64,000 nucleotides of DNA from Kistimonas asteriae (GTDB lineage Bacteria > Pseudomonadota > Gammaproteobacteria > Pseudomonadales > Endozoicomonadaceae). The position numbers and the translations under genes are program-made. The notes under the pieces are model-generated. The model was not told where the DNA came from. It did no database searches and saw only the letters and a program-made list of their open reading frames with translations. Positions within the stretch are counted from its first letter, which is position 1. Every line of letters begins with the position of its first letter. Shown here piece by piece: positions 9,534 to 17,780 of the stretch. Where the stretch lies: the NCBI RefSeq assembly GCF_018263925.1, contig NZ_JAEVHF010000003.1, forward strand, positions 248,001-312,000, in the 5' to 3' direction.

Positions 9534-10022
9534 TTACTTACAACGGTTATTCAGTGACAGGTTGAGTCCGGAGATCCCCAACTGAATGCATTGACTACCT
9601 CGTTCCTTAATTTCAAGCCATTGGCGGTGCACCCTGTCCTCATAATGCCTGAATTGAACAAGGAAACCGATATACCGAGCCTGTGGCTCCAGCTCGATTC
9701 TTTTACGCCACACATCACCTGGACGGATAGAAACGGGGGGTTGTAAGTGCACTAACTGGTTACCCAGTGCAACATCTGCTTTGTTCTGATACAGGTCAAG
9801 AAAGTTAGCCATCTGAAAATTACCATAATCTGACAACTGGTAGATTTTTACAAAAACAGGGCTTGCCTCTTGGTTATCAGAAGGATTTATATAGTGACTG
9901 GCTTTTATAACAATATCTACATAACGTGCATGTCCGGAGTTAAAACTGCACCCTTGAAGAAGCAGATAGCAGCAGAGTATGGCTATCAGATAGTATTTTT
10001 CAAGATTCGTTAACGACTTCAT
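9534..10022 (-). CDS. tssJ: T6SS outer-membrane lipoprotein TssJ
   Basis: Anchors the TssJLM membrane complex to the outer membrane. The signal peptide ends in a lipobox L-Q-G-C with Cys25 as the lipid attachment site. The mature part has TssJ landmarks: VFVKIYQL, then FLDLYQNKADVAL, then a P-G-x-x-x-x-R-x-x-x-L region, and RYIGFLVQFRH near the end. The length of 162 residues is normal. It belongs to the minus-strand block with the Hcp-like gene and vgrG, while its partners tssL and tssM are encoded 12 kb away in another block. Confidence 0.88.
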   Translation of the reverse strand: MKSLTNLEKYYLIAILCCYLLLQGCSFNSGHARYVDIVIKASHYINPSDNQEASPVFVKIYQLSDYGNFQMANFLDLYQNKADVALGNQLVHLQPPVSIRPGDVWRKRIELEPQARYIGFLVQFRHYEDRVHRQWLEIKERGSQCIQLGISGLNLSLNNRCK

Positions 10023-10052
10023 CGCTTATTGACCAACCATGATGAGATACCT

Positions 10053-10625
10053 CTAGCAGTAAGCAGCCTCTATACGGTGTGTAATCATCTGACTTCCCAA
10101 GTCGATGAAGAGTGGCAAGCGTTTCGCCTGTGAAAGACCCTCATCGCCATAACAGGCAGCAATCAGCACCGCTGCTGCAACAGTATTACCAAACAACTGC
10201 ACAGAGGGCTCCACCACAGCCCCTCCCTCAACAATACTACCACCACTATAGAAAACCGCCTGAGACAACCATCCAACGGGCGAATACGAACCGGCAATAG
10301 CCAAACCCTCACGATTGAGGCAACGACTCTCTTCCAGCCCATCGTTTAGCCAGCGGTTCACATTATCCACTACGCCCTTTTCTTCCTGATTACACTCAAA
10401 TGCTATTTTCTCCATGCAGCCCAGCCCCCACAAAATAGCACCCTGACTATCCAGAGCATGGGCAACAATCTGTATACAGTCATTATAAAGCTGCCTCTGG
10501 CTCAGCAATCTCAAACTGGATAAAACATCTCTATGGCCAGTTAGGAGATTAATAGACTCATCTGTTATACCGATATCATTAATGACTGACGTTAAGTCTT
10601 TGATCCTGAGCCCACTATCACTCAT
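10053..10625 (-). CDS. Conserved T6SS-associated accessory protein (DUF6931-like)
   Basis: A cytosolic-looking protein of 190 residues. The region GWLSQAVFYSGGSIVEGG followed by AAAVLIAACYGDE resembles a family I recall near T6SS genes (W-L-A-x-A-x-F-x-S-G-G-S, then A-A-V-L-L-A-A), probably DUF6931; the function of that family is not known to me. The frame opens at TTG 10634, but ATG 10625 is the more natural start. It lies 24 bases after the vgrG stop, so it is in the vgrG-tssJ-hcp operon and could help with VgrG loading or effector handling, which is a guess. Confidence 0.5.
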   Translation of the reverse strand: MSDSGLRIKDLTSVINDIGITDESINLLTGHRDVLSSLRLLSQRQLYNDCIQIVAHALDSQGAILWGLGCMEKIAFECNQEEKGVVDNVNRWLNDGLEESRCLNREGLAIAGSYSPVGWLSQAVFYSGGSIVEGGAVVEPSVQLFGNTVAAAVLIAACYGDEGLSQAKRLPLFIDLGSQMITHRIEAAYC

Positions 10626-10649
10626 CACATACAACCATGGATAATGACA

Positions 10650-12617
10650 CTAGTTTATCCTTACGACTCCACCCTGATTGACCAGGTTGACCCCAGCTTT
10701 GATCTGGGTTTGTATTTTCCCGTTAACATCAACCAGCAAACCGGAAACGGACGCTTTGAATGATGCATCCAGCGTCATGGTTGCCGCCTTCGCCGTCATC
10801 TTTTTTGAATCAATATCAACTAAAGTGCCATTAATCGTGATTCCGGCTGGTGTGATTTCAATCGTGCTGTTTCCAGATTGGATAACGACTCCCTGCGGTG
10901 ACTCTATCGTTGTTTTACCCTGTGCGTTCAACGCCGTTTCTCCAGCAGACTTTATAGAAACGGCGGCCTTTGAATCACACGTGTAATCGCTGCCCGTTTT
11001 CATCAGTGCCGACGCCTCAGTTTCATGGGTCATATCTTCTTTTGACTTGACCGTGAGTGTCTTTTCAATTTCCGTCAGTGATTCTCCAGTCACCGTCATG
11101 TGTGTATTATTTTTCACTTGGCACAACATATCTTTTTGAGCCTGTATGAAGAGTTCCTCACTGTCCTTCGTATCACAGACGCGAAAAATATGGCAGTCGT
11201 CTTCCTGGCCCTGTGGTGTAGAACGGGTTTTCAGTATCAGGGTATCAACCGCCACCTCGACAGGTTTATTAACGGCAGTATACAAAGAACCCGTGACAAA
11301 CGGCTGATCCGGATCGCCATCAAAGAAGTCTATCACGACCTGATGCCCCACCCGGGGTAACACGCTACTACCATAACCGTCTCCAGCCAAAGCTTGCCTG
11401 ACAGGCAACCAACACGGAAACTCCCCGTTCTTATCCCAGTGAAACAAGACCTGCACACGTCCGGTATCATCGGAATGAATTTCCTCGCCTTCCGGCCCCG
11501 TGACCGTTCCCTTCTGTACACCATCCATCACTTTTCTCGGTAGGGGATCACTTCTGAATACCGTCGAGACGGGAAAGCAACAGAAACTGTTTTCATAATG
11601 AATATCATTGATTAGCAAAGACTCAGAGGACGACGTCAAACGATGTTCCATTGCAAATAGAATATGTACACCGTTTTGTGCCTGATCTGGGTGGCCCTGC
11701 AAAGTAAACCGCAACCCTGCGTGTAAATAGGGTAGGCGACTGGTACAAACGGCAGAGTACCGGTCAAAACCGTGATTCTCCAGGCAGCGCGATACCGCCT
11801 GATTCAAGGTATCCTGGCTAACCTGGCGACTCTCCCAACGCATACTTGGTCCAATACCCATGCCATCCGGTGGTGTAACACAGCGGCTTACCATGGTTTC
11901 ACCCCTGGTAGGATCATAACCTGTATATTCCCAGCTCCCACCAACAATATTATTCCGGATCAACCAGCTTTCCAGCGAGGGACCTTCGAGCATCTTATCG
12001 GATCTTCGCACACTGATTTTTTTTTGCGTTGCAGGACGGAAACTCTGATTAGCATTACCTACGACCATTTCGTGGCCATTTTCATCACAGACAAAATAAA
12101 AGTGGTAACCTTCCTCAAAAAGCAAACGCGTTACAAAATCATAATCGCTTTCCTGATACTGTATACATAAAGGTTTTATGGTATCGGGCTGTGAGAGAAG
12201 CGTTAGTTCATGTTCAAACATATATCCACTAATCACTTCCTCTATAATATCCCCCAAAGGGGCTTCTTGAAAAATACGAGAGCTAATGGTTTCCTTAAGC
12301 AGGTCAAGCCACGGAACAACGGTAATTTCCCAGCTATGCATGTCGGTATTAGGCTTGGAGGGCCGAGCATGCAGAGAGCGCACATAGCCATGACAGACCG
12401 TATAGACCTGCCTCTCCTGATCTTCATCACAAGAAAAAAGAAAACATCCCGTCTTTCCAATGACATCTTCACCTATGGCTTCATAAGAAAGAATGATTGC
12501 CTTTGCAATAAACGGCTGATTGATAGATTCTGAAACACTCAGCTCTACTGCAATATATTGCACCCCTGATGAATCCAGAAACCTTAGCGACCTCGAGGAT
12601 GCGACCAATTCTGCCAT
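10650..12617 (-). CDS. vgrG: T6SS spike protein VgrG (TssI)
   Basis: Trimeric spike at the tip of the Hcp tube. The first ~380 residues are the gp27/gp5-like base, with QYQESDYDFVTRLLFEEGYHFYF as the family hallmark. An OB-fold follows (VQVLFHWDKNG, PRVGHQVVIDFFDGDPDQPFVTGSLY). The C-terminus is a repetitive beta-helix needle that ends soon after, at residue 655. There is no added C-terminal effector domain, so this VgrG probably carries separate cargo. It heads the minus block and diverges from tssA across 65 bases. No PAAR tip protein was seen in the window. Confidence 0.95.
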   Translation of the reverse strand: MAELVASSRSLRFLDSSGVQYIAVELSVSESINQPFIAKAIILSYEAIGEDVIGKTGCFLFSCDEDQERQVYTVCHGYVRSLHARPSKPNTDMHSWEITVVPWLDLLKETISSRIFQEAPLGDIIEEVISGYMFEHELTLLSQPDTIKPLCIQYQESDYDFVTRLLFEEGYHFYFVCDENGHEMVVGNANQSFRPATQKKISVRRSDKMLEGPSLESWLIRNNIVGGSWEYTGYDPTRGETMVSRCVTPPDGMGIGPSMRWESRQVSQDTLNQAVSRCLENHGFDRYSAVCTSRLPYLHAGLRFTLQGHPDQAQNGVHILFAMEHRLTSSSESLLINDIHYENSFCCFPVSTVFRSDPLPRKVMDGVQKGTVTGPEGEEIHSDDTGRVQVLFHWDKNGEFPCWLPVRQALAGDGYGSSVLPRVGHQVVIDFFDGDPDQPFVTGSLYTAVNKPVEVAVDTLILKTRSTPQGQEDDCHIFRVCDTKDSEELFIQAQKDMLCQVKNNTHMTVTGESLTEIEKTLTVKSKEDMTHETEASALMKTGSDYTCDSKAAVSIKSAGETALNAQGKTTIESPQGVVIQSGNSTIEITPAGITINGTLVDIDSKKMTAKAATMTLDASFKASVSGLLVDVNGKIQTQIKAGVNLVNQGGVVRIN

Positions 12618-12682
12618 ATTTCGTTACTGCGCAAGATATTATCCGACTAATATAGCATAAGCTGAAACACCAACGGGTAACG

Positions 12683-13801
12683 ATGATTATGAAGTCACAG
12701 CTGGCATCACTGCTTTCTTCTTTAACGGGCCATGACGTTTTATTAATAAAGAATATAAGCGACGATGATTACATAACATTTAATGAACTTCTGCTCAATG
12801 CTCAAGGTGCATTAAAGAACTGGAGAAATGAACCCGATGATGAAATGCTCGAAAGCCTGGAACAGGCTAACCAAGACAACTGGGTCACCTTGTTTGATTG
12901 GCTCGCCAGCCGCATACTGGATGATGACTGGAATCCTGAATGGCTTGGCTGGTTAATCTATTGCTCTCAATTCTCTCCATCCCCGTGGGAAAACCTGAAT
13001 CAGGTCCTAAAACTCGCTGCATGCTGGCTGGATGAACAAACACACCACTCGAATAATGACACAGACGATGACTTCCAAAAAGCGATGACTAAACTGAATA
13101 CGATAATAGGCGATTTTGGTGGTACGCCTTTACTGCATGAAACCCTTAACCTGTTACCTTTGCTGGCAGGGAAAAATCGCCCTCATATTGAAACATTAAC
13201 CGTCGAAGAAAAGGCGGTATTAAAACGCAACCTATCCCCTCAGAGCAGCGCAGAAGCATCACAAATACGACAACACCTGACTGAATCAACAACACTGTTA
13301 CAACAGATTGCCCAAACCAGTTCTGAGCCAGTCAACCTTGAAACATCGACATTGCAAAAATGGATGAGCCGAAGCATTTCAATCATCAATGAATACATCG
13401 GACAAGCACCTCAGGAAACGAGTATTGACAACAGCACGCCAAGCACAAAAGAGAGGGCAGACAATACACATCCTGCCCCGACTAATGCCATCAGCACTGA
13501 TAATCATTTGATGCTCGCCAGTCGCAAGGATGCCATAAGGAATCTCACGCTCGCTTATCGCTACTTTATTACCTGTGAACCCTTAAGTCCTTTACCTTAC
13601 CTACTTGAAAAAGCACTTCGCTGGTCTGATTACACCCTGCCAGAGTTATTAAATACTGAGCTTGAGGACGATCAGGAAACACTGGAGCGATTATGCTCTC
13701 AACTGGGACTCAGTGAGATCACCGAAACTGACAGACGCATTGATAATGAAGACGAAGAGGATGTGGATGATGAGACTGAAAATAGCACCCCGGAAGATTA
13801 G
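12683..13801 (+). CDS. tssA: T6SS baseplate/cap protein TssA
   Basis: TssA primes assembly of the baseplate, tube and sheath. The C-terminal region SRKDAIRNLTLAYRYF followed by EPLSPLPYLLEKALRW and a LPELL helix is the conserved TssA signature (E-P-x-S-P-x-x-x-L-L-x-x-A). The N-terminal half is a poorly conserved ImpA-N-like region. The 372-residue protein ends in a strongly acidic tail of Asp/Glu repeats. It opens the plus-strand block; a 284-bp gap with a candidate promoter then separates it from tssB. Confidence 0.85.
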   Translation: MIMKSQLASLLSSLTGHDVLLIKNISDDDYITFNELLLNAQGALKNWRNEPDDEMLESLEQANQDNWVTLFDWLASRILDDDWNPEWLGWLIYCSQFSPSPWENLNQVLKLAACWLDEQTHHSNNDTDDDFQKAMTKLNTIIGDFGGTPLLHETLNLLPLLAGKNRPHIETLTVEEKAVLKRNLSPQSSAEASQIRQHLTESTTLLQQIAQTSSEPVNLETSTLQKWMSRSISIINEYIGQAPQETSIDNSTPSTKERADNTHPAPTNAISTDNHLMLASRKDAIRNLTLAYRYFITCEPLSPLPYLLEKALRWSDYTLPELLNTELEDDQETLERLCSQLGLSEITETDRRIDNEDEEDVDDETENSTPED

Positions 13802-14013
13802 TGTTTCTGCTGTAAAGCTAACACTTTTTCCTTGATGGTCTGTTACTTTATGCACTGTACGCTGAAAGCAGTCCACATATTGAAATTCAGTGACAGTACA
13901 CGTTCTACCCTTAAGTCAAAACCAGTCCGGTAATAATCATAACAAGTTCATACAACATATATTCATATACCCTGCTAAATACACGATCACCGACTATAGT
14001 TCTTCGAGCTTAA

Positions 14014-14027
14014 GGCAACGGTCTTGC
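14014..14027 (+). promoter_or_regulatory. Candidate sigma-54 promoter before tssB
   Basis: The sequence AAGGCAACGGTCTTGCT has GG and GC spaced by ten bases, the invariant -24/-12 arrangement, and matches most of the consensus TGGCACG-N4-TTGC. The predicted start would be about 45 bases before the tssB ATG. Many T6SS clusters depend on sigma-54, and rpoN itself lies later in this window. No enhancer-binding regulator is encoded in the island. Confidence 0.5.
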
Positions 14028-14085
14028 TCTTCTTAAAAGCACTGCCATCTAGCAAGTAACGTTTACCGTTTGAGGTCAGATCTCA

Positions 14086-14589
14086 ATGCCCCTTGATTCA
14101 CAACATAAGCGTATACGTAAAAACCGGGTATCCATCACTTACGATGTTGAAACCTATGGCTCTATCGAAGCACGGGAACTACCTTTTATCATCGGAGTGA
14201 TGGGTAACTTTTCGGGCATGCTTCCAGCTGATCAGCAAATCCCCCTTCATGAACGGCAATTCATCCAGATTGACCAGGACAATTTTGACACCGTAATGGC
14301 ACGCCTGAAACCACAAATATCGATCAAGGTTGACAACACATTATCCAGTGATCCTGAAGATGAAACGCTATCCTGTGATCTCTCATTTAGAAGAATGAAA
14401 GATTTTGAACCTGACGAACTGGCAAAGCAGATACCCGATATCAAGGAAATGATAGACGCGCGTAATCAACTGTTAGTCTTACTCAGCAAGGCTGATCGTT
14501 CACGCGATCTTGAGCGGGGTCTCAAGGATGTACTGCAAAACAGCGATTTGATGGAAAAACTCAGTACTGAACTAGGCATTGAGTCTTAA
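14086..14589 (+). CDS. tssB: T6SS sheath small subunit TssB (VipA)
   Basis: With TssC it forms the contractile sheath. The 167-residue protein has the standard TssB opening (KNRVSITYDVETYG, then ELPFIIGVMGNFSG), the DFDTV-type segment (DQDNFDTVMARLKP), LSCDLSFRRMKDFEPDELAKQIP, and a C-terminal helix that normally binds ClpV. The ATG was chosen because it gives the normal family N-terminus. It is followed 61 bases later by tssC. Confidence 0.96.
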   Translation: MPLDSQHKRIRKNRVSITYDVETYGSIEARELPFIIGVMGNFSGMLPADQQIPLHERQFIQIDQDNFDTVMARLKPQISIKVDNTLSSDPEDETLSCDLSFRRMKDFEPDELAKQIPDIKEMIDARNQLLVLLSKADRSRDLERGLKDVLQNSDLMEKLSTELGIES

Positions 14590-14650
14590 TGCCCCTCTGG
14601 GCGCGAGGCACTAAGAAAAGTTTCTTGTATAACGTTGAGATCAATACACA

Positions 14651-16168
14651 GTGATAGACGAATCCACCGAATCAGCCTCTGAAGAAGCAGAAGCAAGGCG
14701 AGAGGCTTCACTGCTGGACGAAATACTGGAAGCCAGTGAGGAAAGCGTACTGAAACAGCTGGTACTGGCTCGTGGACAATGTTCAGTCGAAGAATTGAAA
14801 GGCTTACTGGTTCGTATGTGCAAACAATACGCGGATGGGCAAATCCAATGGACCGAAAGTCTGTTGAAAACCATCAATACCGCCGTTGCCCAAATCGATA
14901 AAAGCATCAGCCAGCAAATGCGAAAAGTCATGAAAGCCCCCGAGCTTCATGACGTGGAGGGTCGCTGGCGTGGTTTGCAGTCTCTTGTTAAAAATTCTGA
15001 GCTAGGCTCCGATTTAAAGATTAAAGTCTTCAACATCAATAAAAACGATTGTTTTAAGCAGTTTCAGGAATCACCCACCATTGATAGAAGCCCTCTTTTC
15101 AATATTATTTACCACCATGAATACGGAACCGCCGGAGGCGAACCCTATGGCGTTCTGCTTACAGATTATACCTTCGGATACAAAGGGCAGGACGCAGCAC
15201 TGATGCGGGCTCTCGCCGAAGTTGGGGCCGCGAGTCATATGCCTGTCATCGCCGCAGCCTCACCGGCTATGTTCGGTATACCCGATTTTCCAGCGTTTTC
15301 CGAAGGTCGGCCGGTGGCTCCCGGTTTCAATTCACCCACCTATAACAAATGGAATAATTTTAGAGCGACTGAAGACTCCCGCTATCTTGTGCTCACGCTG
15401 CCGCGAGTGATGGCTCGTGAACCTTACGGGAAAGACGCAAAACCCGTTGACACGTTTGATTTCGAGGAGTTTGAGGTTGACGCGAATGGAACGCCCATTT
15501 TCGAACCCAATACGGATTTCGTCTGGTGCAACGCCTGCTTCGCGCTCGGGCTCAAAATCTCTGAGTCATTTTCCCGCTTTGGCTGGTGCACCGCAATACG
15601 CGGTATGGAGAATGGTGGCAAGGTCGAAGATCTTCCCAACTACGTCTATAAAGCCCCTACTGGCGATCTTATTCAGCAATGCCCCACTGAGGTCAACATC
15701 ACGGATGAACGTGAGAAAGAACTCAGCGACCTGGGTTTTCTGCCGTTGATTCATTACAAGACCACCTGTCATGCAACCTTCATCGGCGCACAGACCACAC
15801 AGAAGCCGAAAGTCTATGAAAATCCGGATGCAACAGCCAACGCAGCCATATCTGCACGACTTCCCTACATGATGGCAGCAGGACGGATCGCGCATTATCT
15901 CAAAGTCATCGGCCGCGATCGAATTGGTTCCAACATTGAAGGCGCTGAACTCCAGCAAGAGCTCAGCACGTGGATTGGAAAGTATACCAATGCGGCTGCA
16001 GTGAGTAATGATGCCCGCGCAAAGTTCCCACTGAAAGAGTCATCCGTCAGGGTTGTCGAGCAGCGCGGCCGTCCGGGTTGCTACTCTGCCGTCGCCTATC
16101 TCCGCCCCTGGCTGCAACTGGAAGAGCTGACTGCCTCACTCAGGCTCGTCGCCAGTATTCCAAGTTAA
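14651..16168 (+). CDS. tssC: T6SS sheath large subunit TssC (VipB)
   Basis: Large sheath subunit, 505 residues, full length. Landmarks include EGRWRGLQSLVKNSE, NIIYHHEYGTAGGEPYGVLLTDY, VIAAASPAMFG, the FEPNTDFVWCNACFALG region, and the C-terminal REKELSDLGFLPLIHYK and ARLPYMMAAGRIAHYLKVIGRDRIGS. Translation starts at a GTG. The partner TssB lies just upstream and a shorter second TssC-like gene follows 10 bases after the stop. Confidence 0.96.
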   Translation: MIDESTESASEEAEARREASLLDEILEASEESVLKQLVLARGQCSVEELKGLLVRMCKQYADGQIQWTESLLKTINTAVAQIDKSISQQMRKVMKAPELHDVEGRWRGLQSLVKNSELGSDLKIKVFNINKNDCFKQFQESPTIDRSPLFNIIYHHEYGTAGGEPYGVLLTDYTFGYKGQDAALMRALAEVGAASHMPVIAAASPAMFGIPDFPAFSEGRPVAPGFNSPTYNKWNNFRATEDSRYLVLTLPRVMAREPYGKDAKPVDTFDFEEFEVDANGTPIFEPNTDFVWCNACFALGLKISESFSRFGWCTAIRGMENGGKVEDLPNYVYKAPTGDLIQQCPTEVNITDEREKELSDLGFLPLIHYKTTCHATFIGAQTTQKPKVYENPDATANAAISARLPYMMAAGRIAHYLKVIGRDRIGSNIEGAELQQELSTWIGKYTNAAAVSNDARAKFPLKESSVRVVEQRGRPGCYSAVAYLRPWLQLEELTASLRLVASIPS

Positions 16169-16178
16169 GCATCGCATC

Positions 16179-17426
16179 ATGAAAAACATCCACTATTTGA
16201 GAGCCCAGATACATCAGCTGGTCGTAGCGGCCGGTCAGGCAATAGATAGACAAATAGTGCGCGTTCGCCAGGATCAAGCCTTCTCAGAACTGCACACGGC
16301 CTGGTGCAATCTCTATTACCTCACGTCGATCATCAGCCCTGGAAGAAACTGCTTTATCCGGCTGCTGGATCTGACAATGCAAGAGCTGGTAGACGATATT
16401 AAACAGTCAGCAGCCTTACAATATACGGTTATTTATAACCTGGTCTATCACAGAGAGTTTGATACCCAGGGTGGTACCCCCTTTGGGCTGCTGGTCATTG
16501 ACTTTCCAATCAATCTACTGGGAAAACGGACAAAAACACACCTGTACCTGTTATCCGCTATGGCACACATTGGGCAAGATGCATTATGCCCTGTCATATT
16601 TCCGCTGGATGAACAGTGGCTTGCCCCGGAGACTGATCGAATCGCCTTTCTGGAAGAACGTATACTTCGCATCTACAACAGCCTGCCTCTGGCAGATTAC
16701 CGTGCACTACGCAAACAGCCACATAGCCTCTACTTGGGTCTTGTATGGCCTGGCGCCTACCTGATTCATAAAGATTCCCCATCGCGACGATATAAAATCT
16801 CTGGCGCCATCTGTCTGGCAGCCTGTGTCATCAAAGAGTTTGATCTATACAGTTGGTTCTCAGGCTTGCAGTGTTGGGGGGCTGAAGAGGAAGGCGGGGC
16901 CATCCTCCCAGCCCCCGAAGGCACAACAGTGCAGGCGACACTGCAGTTCTCCGAATCTCTCGACCAGCTTTACTCCAGGCTGGGTATCATGCTGTTATCC
17001 TCAACCTGGCTCGAAGGTTTACCCGGACTATTCACACAGACCCTGCTTCACCGTTTCCCAGACTATGAAAAACCCGGGCAGCAAGCGACAAAATCGGAAG
17101 AGCCGCTGCCGTGGCTCCTGATTGCATGCAGGGCTGCACATTACCTGAAAGTTATTTTGCGTGAAAATATTGGTCAGGTTCTTTTACCTGAAGACTGTCG
17201 TCAGATATTGGACAAGTGGATTCAGAAGTACTGCCTGACCTCTAAAACCATGACCCATGAGTCATTTGCCAAATTCCCTTTCAATAAAGCCAAGGTTCGC
17301 GTGGCCTACTCTCCCGTTGATGATTCACACATGACGGTCAGTCTGGATCTATCACCGAATCTGCCGCCCGGCATGATCGCAGAACCGTTAGCCCTGAAGG
17401 TGATGCATAAAAAGGGCGGCAGATAG
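16179..17426 (+). CDS. Second, shorter TssC-like sheath protein
   Basis: A divergent TssC relative of 415 residues, about 90 shorter than its neighbour and missing most of the N-terminal region. It keeps the family landmarks: AWCNLYYLTS at the W-R-G-L-x-x-L position, NLVYHREFDTQGGTPFGLLVIDF, the VIFPLDEQWL region, and the C-terminal PWLLIACRAAHYLKVILRENIG and FAKFPFNKAKVRV. Paired TssC proteins are known in other T6SS, such as TssC40 and TssC41 of Agrobacterium. It may mix into the sheath, form its base, or have lost sheath function. Confidence 0.8.
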   Translation: MKNIHYLRAQIHQLVVAAGQAIDRQIVRVRQDQAFSELHTAWCNLYYLTSIISPGRNCFIRLLDLTMQELVDDIKQSAALQYTVIYNLVYHREFDTQGGTPFGLLVIDFPINLLGKRTKTHLYLLSAMAHIGQDALCPVIFPLDEQWLAPETDRIAFLEERILRIYNSLPLADYRALRKQPHSLYLGLVWPGAYLIHKDSPSRRYKISGAICLAACVIKEFDLYSWFSGLQCWGAEEEGGAILPAPEGTTVQATLQFSESLDQLYSRLGIMLLSSTWLEGLPGLFTQTLLHRFPDYEKPGQQATKSEEPLPWLLIACRAAHYLKVILRENIGQVLLPEDCRQILDKWIQKYCLTSKTMTHESFAKFPFNKAKVRVAYSPVDDSHMTVSLDLSPNLPPGMIAEPLALKVMHKKGGR

Positions 17427-17435
17427 GAGTTGAAC

Positions 17436-17780
17436 GTGTTTGAACAATTTACGGATACCAGCGCCAACCGTGACCAAACGCAGTATGGTGTTATGACATC
17501 ATTATCCAATCTGCTATCGAGCCGAGCGCCTCTTACACCGCCAGGTCTGGCGGAATGCCTGCCCTTGTTTCGCTATGGCATGCCCAGCCTCTTCACTCCG
17601 ATCTGTGATATTGACAGTGTCTGCAGTGATCTCAAAGCCGCAATTCTGTACTTCGAACCACGCCTTGAAAAAGTCAGTATCACTGTTGACAGGCAGCCTG
17701 ACAAAGCATTGTCTATCTCGATTGAAGGCTGGCTGACGATTGATCAACAAGCAACACCAATCAGGTACGTCCTCAAATAA
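17436..17780 (+). CDS. tssE: T6SS baseplate protein TssE (gp25-like)
   Basis: Baseplate wedge protein of 114 residues related to phage T4 gp25, which starts sheath polymerisation. The gp25 pattern is visible: LSNLLSSRAP, a PLFRYGMPSLF segment, an AILYFEPRLEKVSITV segment containing the conserved E-P-R-L, and a final strand before the stop. The frame can open at TTG 17430, but an AGGAG six bases before GTG 17436 makes the GTG the better start. The stop overlaps the tssF ATG by one base. Confidence 0.88.
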   Translation: MFEQFTDTSANRDQTQYGVMTSLSNLLSSRAPLTPPGLAECLPLFRYGMPSLFTPICDIDSVCSDLKAAILYFEPRLEKVSITVDRQPDKALSISIEGWLTIDQQATPIRYVLK

